64,000 nucleotides of DNA, from NCBI RefSeq assembly GCF_900102425.1, contig NZ_FNBT01000001.1, positions 310,001 through 374,000 of the forward strand, in the 5' to 3' direction. A program made the translations under genes and the position numbers. This document shows, one piece after another, positions 1 through 10,045 of the stretch. This stretch comes from Blastococcus aurantiacus (GTDB taxonomy: Bacteria; Actinomycetota; Actinomycetes; Mycobacteriales; Geodermatophilaceae). The notes under the pieces are model-generated. The model was not told the origin of the DNA. It saw nothing but the letters and a program-made list of their open reading frames with translations, and did no database searches. The stretch's first letter is position 1. Every line of letters starts with the position of its first letter.

Positions 1-1397
1 GAGCCGTAGCCCGACGACCCCCGCGGGTTGCACTGGACCACCGCGTAACCGGCCGAGACCAGGACCTGCGTCTCGTCGAGCAGCGTGCAGCCGTACTGGG
101 CGAAGGGGCCCCCGTGGATCATCAGCAGCACCGGGTGGGGCCCCGGGCCGGACGGGGTCGTGACCCAGCCGTGCACCGGGTAGCCGTCCGGGGCCGTCGC
201 CGTCCGCTCCCGCATGCGGTGCAGCCGGCCGGTGCTGCCGAGCTCCGCGCCGAACCCGGTCAGCAGCCGGCGCTCGCCCCCGGAGAGCGCGACGAGCTCA
301 CCGGAGGAGCGGTCGTGCGCCACGGTGGCCACGACGACACCGCCCCCGACGGCGACGCCGCGCACGGTGAACCGGCCCTCGACGACCACCTCCGGCGCCG
401 CGCCGTCCAGGGGCACGCGCAGCAGCTCCACCGCACCGCGGCGCTGGATCCCGACGAGGACGGCACCGTCGGCCAGCACCGTCGCGGGCGTCTCGTCGCC
501 GCGGTGGTCGTGCTCCGGGTCCAGCAGCGGCTGCAGCTCCCCGTCGGCGCCCACCCGGCACGGCACGGCCTGGCGTGCCACGAAGTCGGTGCCCTCGGAC
601 CCCAGGTCGGGGACGGCGGTCACGACCAGCGTGCCGTCGGGCGCGTAGACCGGGCCGGTGCAGTGCCCGCGGGACCCGGTCAGGCGGCGCAGCCCCGAGC
701 CGTCGGTCGCGATCTCGTGGACGTCGCGCACCAGGTCCCGGTCGGCGCGGGCGTGGCGGGCCGAGACGAACGCCAGCGCCTGCCCGTCGGGGCGCCACGC
801 GACGTCGGCGCAGTCGGTGTCGCCGGGCGTCAGCTGCACCGGCTCGGGCAGCGGCGCCGCGTCGTCCCCGCGGGCCGGCGGCAGGTCCAGGAGGAACACC
901 TGCCTGCGCCGGTCGGTCACCACGCCGACGCCGTCCTCCCGGTACTGCAGGGTCGTGATGAGCCGGGGCGGCTCGGCCTCGGGCCCGACGCCGTCCACCG
1001 TCCCGTACCGGCCGTGCTCCGGGACGCGGGCGACGTAGGCCAGCTGCGCGGAGTCCGGCGACCACACCGGGGTCCCGGCGCCGAGGGGGTGGTCGGTGAG
1101 CCGCCGCGGCTCACCGCCCGCGGTGGCCAGCAGCCAGATCTGCGGCCGGCCGCCGGGCTCGGCGCTCAAGTAGGCCAGCCACCGGCCGTTCGGGGAGAAC
1201 GCCGGGGCGCTGTCCCGGTGCCCGGCGCTGATCGGCCGGGCCGGCGCCGAGGCGTCGGTGGGGACGGCCCAGAGCTGGGCGCGGTACTCGTCGGCCTCGA
1301 GGTCGGGCCGCTCGACGGCGACCACCGCCATGCGGCCGTCCGGCGAGACGGTGGGCACGCCCGGGATGCGCAGCAGCGCGAGGTCGTCAGGGCGCAT
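1..1397 (-). CDS. S9 family peptidase (prolyl oligopeptidase type), C-terminus cut by window edge
   Basis: About 465 N-terminal residues are present. The protein opens MRPDDLALLRIPGVPTVSPD, typical of the beta-propeller half of dipeptidyl-peptidase-like S9 enzymes. Near the window edge the alpha/beta-hydrolase half begins, with the oxyanion motif IHGGP followed by NPRGSSGYG. The catalytic Ser, Asp and His lie beyond the window, so activity cannot be judged. The family cleaves short peptides, often after proline, in the cytoplasm. The ATG has no clear Shine-Dalgarno. A TAGCGT -10 box on the minus strand (1406-1411) ends 8 nt before it, which suggests a leaderless transcript. A 57-nt gap separates it from the upstream MFS gene. 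Confidence 0.85.
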   Translation of the reverse strand, partial: MRPDDLALLRIPGVPTVSPDGRMAVVAVERPDLEADEYRAQLWAVPTDASAPARPISAGHRDSAPAFSPNGRWLAYLSAEPGGRPQIWLLATAGGEPRRLTDHPLGAGTPVWSPDSAQLAYVARVPEHGRYGTVDGVGPEAEPPRLITTLQYREDGVGVVTDRRRQVFLLDLPPARGDDAAPLPEPVQLTPGDTDCADVAWRPDGQALAFVSARHARADRDLVRDVHEIATDGSGLRRLTGSRGHCTGPVYAPDGTLVVTAVPDLGSEGTDFVARQAVPCRVGADGELQPLLDPEHDHRGDETPATVLADGAVLVGIQRRGAVELLRVPLDGAAPEVVVEGRFTVRGVAVGGGVVVATVAHDRSSGELVALSGGERRLLTGFGAELGSTGRLHRMRERTATAPDGYPVHGWVTTPSGPGPHPVLLMIHGGPFAQYGCTLLDETQVLVSAGYAVVQCNPRGSSGYG

Positions 1398-1454
1398 GGC
1401 CCGCGACGCTAGTCGGTGCCGGCGGGTCGCCCGGGTGGAGCCCGGCCGGCAGCG

Positions 1455-2777
1455 TCAGGACGGGATGCGCGCGGCGCGGATGGTGCTCACCAGTGCCAGG
1501 CTGCCCAACAACGGGAGCGCCGCGAGCAGGAGCAGGCTGCGGTCCACGCCGAGCGCCTCCCCCACTCCGCCGACGACGGCGGAGCCCACGCCACCGCCCA
1601 CGAGGAAGACCAGCGTGGCGATGCCCAGCGCCACGCCGCGGACGTCGGCCGGGACCGCGTCCCCCACCGCGGCCATGAGGGCCGGCTGACCCAGACCGAA
1701 GGCCAGCGTCACGAGAACCACCGCGGTCACCAGGATCGCCCCCGATCCGCGGGCCGCGCCCAGGGCGGCGACGCCGAGCGCCACCGCGGCGGTCGCGTCC
1801 GAGGTGACGAGGGACCGGGCCGGCCCGAGGCGCGCCAGCAGCGGTCCGGCCAGCCGGGGCGCCAGGAAGCCGGTGACGGCGCTGGGCACCAGCGCCAGCC
1901 CCACCTGCAGCGGGGTCCAGCCGCGCGCGGCGAGGACGGCGGGGACGGCGATGAGCAGCGCGAACCAGGCCGCCGGCACCGCCGAGGCGGCCAGCGCGCT
2001 GCGGACGACGACGGGCTCCCGGATCACCCGGCGCGGCAGGAAGCCCTCCGGGCGACGGCGCACCCATGCCGCGACCGCGGGGATGCCGAGCGCCAGCAGG
2101 AGCGCGCCGGCCGTCGCCACCACCACGCCGGAGGCCGGGGACTGCACCAGCAGCACCAGCCCCGCCGCGGTGCCCGCGACGAGCGCGGCGCCGAGGAGGT
2201 CGAGCCGCGCGCCGGTGCCCTGCGTGGGCAGGGCCCGCCACAGCGCCGGGACGACGAGGAGCCCGAGCGCGGGCAGCGCCACGACCGCCCGCCAGCCCGC
2301 CAGGTCCGCCACCAGACCGCCCGCGAGCGGGCCCAGCGCGCTCACCGCCGCCGCCGTCCCGGCAACCTGCCCGAGCGCGGTGGTGCGGACGGCGCCGTCG
2401 TACCGGGCGCTCACGATGGCCATGCCGAGGACCGGCACCGCGGCGGCGCCGGCGCCCTGCAGCACCCGGGCCACCAGCAGCACCTCGATGTTCGGCGCCA
2501 GGCACCCCAGCACCGCGCTGCCGGCCATGAGGCCGACGCCCACGAGGAGGGGCAACCGGATGCCCGCGAGGTCGGCGGCCCGGCCGTAGACCGCCGTCGC
2601 CACCGCGAGCATCAGCGCGTACAGGCTGATGACCCAGGAGACGCCGCCGGTGGTCAGGTCGAGGTCCGCCGCGATGGCCGGGAGCGTGACGGCGACGGCC
2701 GCGCTGCCCATGCCGGCGAGCCCGAACAGCAGCCCGACCAGTGCGGCGACGCGACCGGCGTCCGTCTGCTCACCCAC
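1455..2777 (-). CDS. MFS transporter, drug:H+ antiporter type
   Basis: 440 residues, almost entirely hydrophobic helices separated by short Arg-rich loops, as in 12-14-helix major facilitator exporters. The N-terminus has the pattern TLPAIAADL then SLYALMLAVATAVYGRAADL, matching helix 1 and the helix 2-3 motif A region of EmrB/QacA-like proteins. A motif-C-like RVLQGAGAAAVPVLG follows. Such proteins export drugs or metabolites using the proton gradient; the substrate cannot be told. The start is GTG with no strong Shine-Dalgarno, so the true start could be a few codons later. It lies 44 nt downstream of terC and may be cotranscribed with it. Confidence 0.8.
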   Translation of the reverse strand: MGEQTDAGRVAALVGLLFGLAGMGSAAVAVTLPAIAADLDLTTGGVSWVISLYALMLAVATAVYGRAADLAGIRLPLLVGVGLMAGSAVLGCLAPNIEVLLVARVLQGAGAAAVPVLGMAIVSARYDGAVRTTALGQVAGTAAAVSALGPLAGGLVADLAGWRAVVALPALGLLVVPALWRALPTQGTGARLDLLGAALVAGTAAGLVLLVQSPASGVVVATAGALLLALGIPAVAAWVRRRPEGFLPRRVIREPVVVRSALAASAVPAAWFALLIAVPAVLAARGWTPLQVGLALVPSAVTGFLAPRLAGPLLARLGPARSLVTSDATAAVALGVAALGAARGSGAILVTAVVLVTLAFGLGQPALMAAVGDAVPADVRGVALGIATLVFLVGGGVGSAVVGGVGEALGVDRSLLLLAALPLLGSLALVSTIRAARIPS

Positions 2778-2821
2778 GAAGTGCGGTCAACCGCCCCGCA
2801 CCCGACTGTGTTCCGCCCGCC

Positions 2822-3916
2822 TCACCGGCGGGCGCTGCCCTCGCCCTGGTCGTCCGCGATCCGGCTCTCGACGGCCGCCGCCGCCTCCGGGCCCCCGGTG
2901 GGCACCGACTGCGCCGTCTCGGGGTCGACGACCGGCTCCTCCACCGTGAGGAGCTGACCGCGGGTCTTGATGAGGCTGGCCACCGTGGCGATGATCAGCA
3001 CGCCGAGGATGATCGACAGCGACAGCCAGATCGGGATCTCCGGAACGGCCTCGATGTGCTCGCCGCCGTTGATGAACGGCAGCTCGTTGGTGTGCAGCGC
3101 CTCCATCACCAGCTTGACGCCGATGAACGCCAGGATGACCGCGAGGCCGAGCGAGAGGTACACCAGGCGCTTGAGCAGACCGCCGAGCAGGAAGTACAGC
3201 TGGCGAAGGCCCATGAGGGCGAAGACGTTGGCCGTGAAGACGATGAACGGCTCACGGGTCAGACCGAAGATCGCGGGGATGCTGTCCAGGGCGAAGATCA
3301 GGTCCGTCGTCCCGAGGGCGAGGAAGACGATGATCATCGGGGTCCAGAGCTTCTTGCCGTTCTCCGTGACCCGGATCTTGGCGCCGTGGAAGTCCTGGCT
3401 GATCGGCAGGACCTTGCGCATCCGGCGGATGAAGGCGTTCTCCTCGTAGTCCTCGTCCTCACCGCGGTGCTTCACGAGGTTGATCGCGGTGTACACGAGG
3501 AAGGCGCCGAAGATGTAGAAGACCCAGGTGAAGCGCTCGATGAGGGCCGCGCCGAGCAGGATGAAGATGCCCCGCAGGACCAGGGCCAGGATGATGCCCA
3601 CCATCAGGGCCTCCTGCTGCAGGTGCCGTGGCACCCGGAAGCGGGCCATGATGATCACGAAGACGAAGAGGTTGTCGACCGAGAGCGAGTACTCGGTCAG
3701 CCAACCGGCGTAGAACTCGGTCGCATAGGTGCCGTTCGTGAAGGCGAGCATCGCCAGTCCGAAGAGCAGGGCGAGACCGACGTAGAAGCCCACCCAGAGT
3801 CCCGCCTCCTTCATGGAGGGCTCGTGCGGACGGCGGGTGACGATGGCGAGGTCGGCGAGCAGCAGGACGGTGAGTCCCACGAACGTCGCGATCTCGAACC
3901 AGACGGGAAGTTCCAT
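2822..3916 (-). CDS. terC: TerC family integral membrane protein (Mn2+/metal homeostasis), paralog 1
   Basis: 364 residues with about nine membrane helices. It shows the two TerC signatures with conserved acidic residues: SLSVDNLFVFVIIM in helix 3 and LIFALDSIPAIFG in the second half. TerC/Alx proteins are linked to Mn2+ export and metal loading of secreted proteins. The ATG at 3916 is preferred over a start 11 codons earlier because it has a strong GGAGG 10 nt upstream and the earlier start lies inside the riboswitch leader. The C-terminal 30 residues are polar and probably cytoplasmic. The gene sits behind a yybP-ykoY riboswitch and has a close paralog at 4645-5745 with its own copy. Confidence 0.93.
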   Translation of the reverse strand: MELPVWFEIATFVGLTVLLLADLAIVTRRPHEPSMKEAGLWVGFYVGLALLFGLAMLAFTNGTYATEFYAGWLTEYSLSVDNLFVFVIIMARFRVPRHLQQEALMVGIILALVLRGIFILLGAALIERFTWVFYIFGAFLVYTAINLVKHRGEDEDYEENAFIRRMRKVLPISQDFHGAKIRVTENGKKLWTPMIIVFLALGTTDLIFALDSIPAIFGLTREPFIVFTANVFALMGLRQLYFLLGGLLKRLVYLSLGLAVILAFIGVKLVMEALHTNELPFINGGEHIEAVPEIPIWLSLSIILGVLIIATVASLIKTRGQLLTVEEPVVDPETAQSVPTGGPEAAAAVESRIADDQGEGSARR

Positions 3917-4051
3917 GCGGTGAGTTCCTCCGGGGACAGGCGTCGGCACCGGAGGTCTCTCCCACCGCCGGCCTGGGACCGGCGACCGGCAGCACCGGAG
4001 ACCGTGGGATCTCGTGTTGACGACGCTGCCGCGGGGGGATACTCCCCTCCA
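3917..4051 (-). promoter_or_regulatory. yybP-ykoY (Mn2+) riboswitch with Shine-Dalgarno-sequestering platform, terC copy 1
   Basis: Minus-strand leader of terC. It carries the family hallmarks in order: GGGGAGTA near the 5' end, CGTCAACA in the middle and GAGAGACCTCCGG at the 3' end. GGAGG (4050-4046) can pair with CCTCC (3955-3951) to close P1. The same 3' segment, CCTCCGG (3955-3949), is fully complementary to CCGGAGG (3933-3927), which contains the terC Shine-Dalgarno, across a 15-nt loop. P1 and the blocking helix are therefore mutually exclusive, which predicts translational activation when Mn2+ stabilises P1. A TACGGT -10 candidate lies at 4118-4113. Confidence 0.88.
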
Positions 4052-4129
4052 TCGTGCGACCCCGTCGCCGCGCGGGCGTCACCGCCTGCGGGCCCCGGGG
4101 CACGTGGCGCTCACCGTACCCCGGAGCCC

Positions 4130-4152
4130 GTCGCGCCACGACGCGGCGCGAC
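4130..4152 (-). terminator. Hairpin after the MarR gene
   Basis: Perfect 8-bp inverted repeat GTCGCGCC/GGCGCGAC with a 7-nt loop, 4 nt past the stop of the MarR gene and upstream of the riboswitch promoter. There is no U-run. It probably ends the terC2-marR transcript. Confidence 0.5.
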
Positions 4153-4156
4153 CGGC

Positions 4157-4648
4157 TCAGCCGGGCAGGGCGGGGCGTGCGCCCGACGACGGCGGGGCCT
4201 CCGGGGCCAGCACCGACCCCAGCGCCTGCACGGTGCGGCGCAGCTGGTCGGTCGCCTGCTCCCCCAGGGCGCTGACGACGCCGTGCAGGACCCGGATCCG
4301 CAGCCCCTCGGCCTGCTGCCGGACGACCCGCCCTGCTTCGGTGAGCTGCAGCGCCGCCCCCGACGCACTCGTCACGAGGCCCCGGCGCCGGAGCGCCTCG
4401 ACCGTCGCCGCCGCCGCGTCGTCGACCTGCCCGGTCGCCTCCGCGACCGTGGTGGGCCGGTCGGCGCCGTCGGCGACCGCGAGCAGTGCCTGCAGCTCAC
4501 CGGAGCGGAGGCCGGTCAGCTCGTCGACCTGCCGGCGCACCTCCTCGCCGGCGCCGGCGAGGAGGGCCAGCTCGTCCATGAGGGCGAGGACCCCGGTCAT
4601 CGACGTCCCCGGCCGGATCTCGAGGGGGGCGACGGCGGCCGCACTCAT
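4157..4648 (-). CDS. MarR-like winged-helix transcriptional regulator
   Basis: 163 residues. The central part reads as a winged helix: ELQALLAVADG, TVAEATGQVDDAAAATVEAL (recognition helix region), RRRGLVTSASG and ALQLTEAGRVV (wing). Flanking helices would dimerise, as in MarR proteins. No ligand or metal motif stands out. Its ATG overlaps the terC2 stop (ATGA), so the two are translationally coupled and under the same Mn2+ riboswitch. It may act on the terC genes or the neighbouring MFS gene, but no operator could be identified. A hairpin follows it. Confidence 0.75.
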   Translation of the reverse strand: MSAAAVAPLEIRPGTSMTGVLALMDELALLAGAGEEVRRQVDELTGLRSGELQALLAVADGADRPTTVAEATGQVDDAAAATVEALRRRGLVTSASGAALQLTEAGRVVRQQAEGLRIRVLHGVVSALGEQATDQLRRTVQALGSVLAPEAPPSSGARPALPG

Positions 4649-5745
4649 CGGGGGTCGAGCACGTCGGCGGACCGGCCACGGGCGTCGTCGGCAGCCGACG
4701 GGGCCTCCACCGCGTCCGCCGGCGCCTGCTCGACCGGGCGCGGAGCACCGGCGGCGAGCGCCGCGCGCTCGGCGCGGTCGCGCCGGTTCTTGGCGAGGCT
4801 GGCGACGGTCGTGACCACCAGCGTCAGGAGGATGACCGCCAGGGACAGCCAGGTCGGGATCTCCGGGATCGCGGTGATGTGCTCACCGCCGTTGACGAAG
4901 GGCAGCTCGTTGGTGTGCAGGGCGTGGATCACCAGCTTCACGCCGATGAAGCCGAGGATCACGGCCAGGCCGTAGGAGAGGTAGACCAGCCGGTCGAGCA
5001 GCCCGTCGATGAGGAAGAACAGCTGCCGCAGCCCCAGCAGCGAGAACGCGTTGGCGGCGAAGACCAGGTAGGTCTCCTGGGTCAGGCCGAAGATCGCCGG
5101 GATCGAGTCGACGGCGAAGAGGATGTCGGCGCTGCCGATGGCGATGAGGGCGATGGCCAGGGGCGTGATGAAGCGCCTGCCGTCCAGGCGCACCGACAGC
5201 TTGTCCGAGTGGTACTCGTCGGTGGTCGGGAAGGCCCGCTTCGCGGCACGCAGGAGCAGGTTCTCCTTGTAGTCCTCGTGGTCGTCGTGACCACCGGAAC
5301 GGGCCTGCGCCCACGCGGTCCAGATGAGGATCGCGCCGAAGAGGTAGAAGACCCAGCTGAAGTTCTCGATCGCCGCGGCGCCGACGAGGATGAAGACCGT
5401 GCGCAGGACCAGCGCGAACGTGATGCCGTAGAGGAGCACCTTCTGCTGCAGTTCCCGGGGGACGCCGAAGCTGGCCATGATCAGCACGAAGACGAAGAGG
5501 TTGTCGATCGACAGGCTCTTCTCGGTGATGTAGCCGGCGAAGTACTCACCGCCGAACTGCGCTCCGTAGAACCAGAAGACGAGCAGTCCGAACACGACGG
5601 CGATGCCGACGTAGACGCCGGACCAGATGGCCGACTCGCGCAGGCTGGGCGCGTGCGGCGTCCGCACGTGGCCGACGAGGTCGAAGATCAGCATGCCGAG
5701 GATCAGGCCGACGGTGAGGGCCCACACCCAGAAGGGGACGTCCAA
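4645..5745 (-). CDS. terC: TerC family integral membrane protein, paralog 2
   Basis: 366 residues, the same architecture as the gene at 2822. Conserved acidic motifs are SLSIDNLFVFVLIMASF and ILFAVDSIPAIFG, and a hydrophilic stretch near residue 140 carries several His and Asp. The proposed start is the TTG at 5745: CGGAGG lies 7 nt upstream and the first residues, MDVPFWVWAL, lead straight into helix 1. A longer in-frame GTG start at 5802 would begin inside the riboswitch aptamer and is rejected. The C-terminal 45 residues are Ala/Arg-rich and not conserved with paralog 1. The stop overlaps the marR start. The family role is Mn2+ export or metallation of extracytoplasmic proteins. Confidence 0.92.
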   Translation of the reverse strand: MDVPFWVWALTVGLILGMLIFDLVGHVRTPHAPSLRESAIWSGVYVGIAVVFGLLVFWFYGAQFGGEYFAGYITEKSLSIDNLFVFVLIMASFGVPRELQQKVLLYGITFALVLRTVFILVGAAAIENFSWVFYLFGAILIWTAWAQARSGGHDDHEDYKENLLLRAAKRAFPTTDEYHSDKLSVRLDGRRFITPLAIALIAIGSADILFAVDSIPAIFGLTQETYLVFAANAFSLLGLRQLFFLIDGLLDRLVYLSYGLAVILGFIGVKLVIHALHTNELPFVNGGEHITAIPEIPTWLSLAVILLTLVVTTVASLAKNRRDRAERAALAAGAPRPVEQAPADAVEAPSAADDARGRSADVLDPR

Positions 5746-5880
5746 GAAAAAGCCTCCGATGACTGGCGATGCGTCAGTACCGGAGGTCTCTCCCACTGCC
5801 ACTCGAGGTGGCGGCCGGCGGGCCGGGGGTCACGGGACCCCGTATTGACGACCTCGCCGCGCGGGGATACTCCCCTCCAC
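5746..5880 (-). promoter_or_regulatory. yybP-ykoY (Mn2+) riboswitch, terC copy 2
   Basis: Second copy of the leader in front of terC2. It has GGGGAGTA, then GGTCGTCAATAC, then GAGAGACCTCCGG (minus strand, 5880 to 5781). P1 forms from GGAGG (5878-5874) and CCTCC (5786-5782). The alternative partner of CCTCCG (5786-5781) is CGGAGG (5758-5753), the Shine-Dalgarno of the TTG start, so this copy also predicts translational control. The aptamer core sequence is shared with copy 1, while the peripheral stem between the two halves differs. Confidence 0.88.
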
Positions 5881-5915
5881 GAAGCACCCTGCGGGAGCGG
5901 TGCTCGTCATGGCCA

Positions 5916-5942
5916 GGAACGCCCCACCCGGGGGCGGGGTTC
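5916..5942 (-). terminator. Imperfect GC-rich hairpin between the hydrolase gene and the terC2 leader
   Basis: GGAACGCCCC pairs with GGGGC and GTTCC through a 2-nt bulge. It lies about 57 nt past the stop of the upstream minus-strand gene (5999) and before the riboswitch. A terminator role is plausible but unproven. Confidence 0.35.
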
Positions 5943-5998
5943 CCGGGGAGGCGCTGCTGTGGCGCAGATCTCACCGACACCCGCTCGGGAGAGGCGCG

Positions 5999-7483
5999 TC
6001 AGGCTCCGGTGGCGAGGAAGGCCGCGCGTGCCTTCGCCAGCATCGGTTCGCGCTCGCCCGCGCGCAGGTAGCCGGCCCGGATCTGCTCGTCGACCGCGGC
6101 GTCGTACCGGGCGAGGTAGCCGTCGACGTCGCCGTAGCGGTCGCGGAGCTCCGCGGCCGTGAACGGCTCCCAGCCGCCCCAGTTGCCGCACACGTCGGTG
6201 ATCGACGACGTGCCCACGGGGCCGAGCGCGACCGGGAGCGGCCGGCCGAGCGGGACGACGGCGTCGGGGAAGCGGACGCCCCCCAGTGGCTGCGCCGTGT
6301 CGTCGTCGACCGCGGGGACGGCCAGCTCCACACCGGGCAGCTCGTTGACGGTGGCCGACGGCGGTGGGGGCACCAGCTCGAACACCGCCGACTCCGGCAG
6401 GCCGGCACCGTCGGGCGTCGACCCGCGGAGGACGGCGGCGAGATCGGCGACCACGCTGCGGAGGTAGGGGTCGTACGCGATCGGGTTCCGCGGCACCTCG
6501 ATGCCGCCGTTGCAGCCGAGCACGCCGAAGACCATCGCGTCCGGGTAGGCGGGGCCGGCGTGCGGGGCCGGCCAGTCGTAGCGGTGGACGTCGGGTGAGC
6601 GCTCGGCGTGCGCGGTGACGCTCGCCCGGAGCCGGTAGTAGTCGGTGTAGGTGGCGACGTCGACGTACAGGGGGTCGCTGTCCCCCCGGGTGAGGATCTG
6701 CTCGTAGGCGAGCGGGACCCCGTTCTCGAGGAGGTAGGGCCGCTGCGCCTCCTTCCCCGCCAGCTGGTTGATAGCCAGCCAGTTCCCAGTGCCGGAGACG
6801 GCGAGAGCGGCTGCGTAGACCCCGCCGCCCGTCCGCGGATCGACGTTGAAGCCCTCGGCGACGAACGTCGTGACGAACCACGCGCTCTGGCTGATGCCGG
6901 TGAGGACCGCGGCGCCGAACCGCGGCAGCGGGCTGTCGCCCTCCAGCGGGCCGGCCGCACCGGTGAGCAACCGGCCGAAGTCGCGCACCACGACCTCGCC
7001 GACCCCCTGCGCCGAGGCGGGCACGCCGGCGGCGATGCCGGACTCCCACTGGACGCGGGCGTAGCCGAGGTCCTGCTCGGCGAGGAAGCCGGTGCCGCGG
7101 CCCGGTGGGTAGACCGCTCCGGTCGGGGTGCTGTCCGCGGAGCCCAGGGCGAGCTGCTCCAGGGTCAGCAGCGTCGCCGGCCGACCCCGGTTCTCCATGT
7201 CGACGAGCACCAGGTCGCCGGCGCCCCCGGGATCGAGGACCTCGAACTGCGCGCTGTAGGCGTACCGGCCGTACTCGTCGGTGGTGAGCCCGTCGAGACC
7301 GGCGATCCGCTCCCCCGCGCCGACGACGCCGTGCAGCGTGCCCGTGGTCCGCCGCCACTCCCGTTCGCCCAGGACCACCGTGGTCGTGGTGGCCTCGACG
7401 CGGGTGACCGCGGATCCGGGACGCTCACCGGGCTCCCCGCTCCCGTCCGTCGCGGGCGGACGGGAGCCGGGTGTGCGGGTCAT
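5999..7483 (-). CDS. Alpha/beta hydrolase domain-containing protein (Abhydrolase_10-like)
   Basis: 494 residues. A nucleophile-elbow motif GISQSAW near residue 195 fits the G-x-S-x-x hydrolase pattern. The surrounding text, VDMENRGRP, VQWESGIA, YAAALAVSGTGNW and MVFGVLGCNGGIEVPRNPIA, resembles the large uncharacterised 'alpha/beta hydrolase domain' proteins of actinobacteria. No signal peptide is seen; the first 30 residues are Pro/Gly-rich. The substrate is unknown. It starts 17 nt after uvrB, with GGAG 9 nt before the ATG, so it is probably cotranscribed with uvrB. A later start at VTRVEATTTT is possible. Confidence 0.72.
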   Translation of the reverse strand: MTRTPGSRPPATDGSGEPGERPGSAVTRVEATTTTVVLGEREWRRTTGTLHGVVGAGERIAGLDGLTTDEYGRYAYSAQFEVLDPGGAGDLVLVDMENRGRPATLLTLEQLALGSADSTPTGAVYPPGRGTGFLAEQDLGYARVQWESGIAAGVPASAQGVGEVVVRDFGRLLTGAAGPLEGDSPLPRFGAAVLTGISQSAWFVTTFVAEGFNVDPRTGGGVYAAALAVSGTGNWLAINQLAGKEAQRPYLLENGVPLAYEQILTRGDSDPLYVDVATYTDYYRLRASVTAHAERSPDVHRYDWPAPHAGPAYPDAMVFGVLGCNGGIEVPRNPIAYDPYLRSVVADLAAVLRGSTPDGAGLPESAVFELVPPPPSATVNELPGVELAVPAVDDDTAQPLGGVRFPDAVVPLGRPLPVALGPVGTSSITDVCGNWGGWEPFTAAELRDRYGDVDGYLARYDAAVDEQIRAGYLRAGEREPMLAKARAAFLATGA

Positions 7484-7500
7484 GCCTCAGGGCTCCAGGG

Positions 7501-9618
<2,118 letters not shown>

Positions 9619-9625
9619 GGGGACG

Positions 9626-9648
9626 ACGGTACGACGGGGGTACGACAG
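9626..9648 (-). promoter_or_regulatory. Predicted RecA-independent DNA-damage (PafBC-type) promoter of uvrB
   Basis: On the minus strand the order is CTGTCGTAC, 8 nt, TACCGT, then 7 nt to the GTG of uvrB. The published mycobacterial RecA-NDp consensus is TTGTCRGTG-N8-TANNNT. The TGTCR core, the exact 8-nt spacing and the -10 all agree; the last bases of the upstream element are poorer. Confidence 0.6.
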
Positions 9649-10045
9649 AACGCCGGGTCGCGCCCGCGCGACGGTCCTCCGGCGGCCCGCCGGGTGGTCG
9701 CGGGACCCGCCGCCGAACCGGACCCAACGGTCCCGTCGCAGGTACTTGCGGTCGCCCGCGTGCGCGCCCTAGCGTCGCGCCTCGCAGGGGCGCCCACGGG
9801 CCAGCGCCACCCGGATCCTCCGGGCGAGGTCGGTCCGCCGCTCCGCGCACGGCGCCTCCGCGGCCTGGCCGCGGGGGCGCCGTCGTGCTCCTCGACGCGG
9901 CCGTCAGGGTCACACCGTTCCCAGGTGTGCGGAGGCCCTCCAGAGGGCACGCCCCTACGGTCGCCCCGTCCCGACCTCCTCCACCATGCTTCATGGAGCG
10001 AGGTCCAGCCCCCTGTGCGGGGCAAGCAGCAGGAGGAACCAGTCC
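9649..10045 (+). promoter_or_regulatory. Intergenic region upstream of glgX
   Basis: About 400 nt between divergent uvrB and glgX without a convincing coding frame. A possible plus-strand promoter is TTGCGG (9746-9751), an 18-nt spacer and TAGCGT (9770-9775). A second -10-like TACGGT lies at 9956-9961. A short palindrome, CCATG-CTT-CATGG, and a GC hairpin occur near 9985-10025, just before the AGGAGG of glgX. Confidence 0.4.

Noticed and set aside
114-1412. 432-codon plus-strand frame opposite the S9 peptidase
   Set aside because: Arg/Gly/His-rich antisense shadow of the minus-strand gene, which has clear family motifs.
5746-5802. N-terminal extension of terC2 starting at GTG 5802
   Set aside because: It translates the 3' part of the riboswitch aptamer and lacks a Shine-Dalgarno; the TTG at 5745 has CGGAGG and fits the helix 1 start.
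9626-9648. LexA (SOS) box at uvrB
   Set aside because: No CGAAC-N4-GTTCG palindrome; the repeat GTACGAC is direct, and the PafBC-type motif explains the site better.
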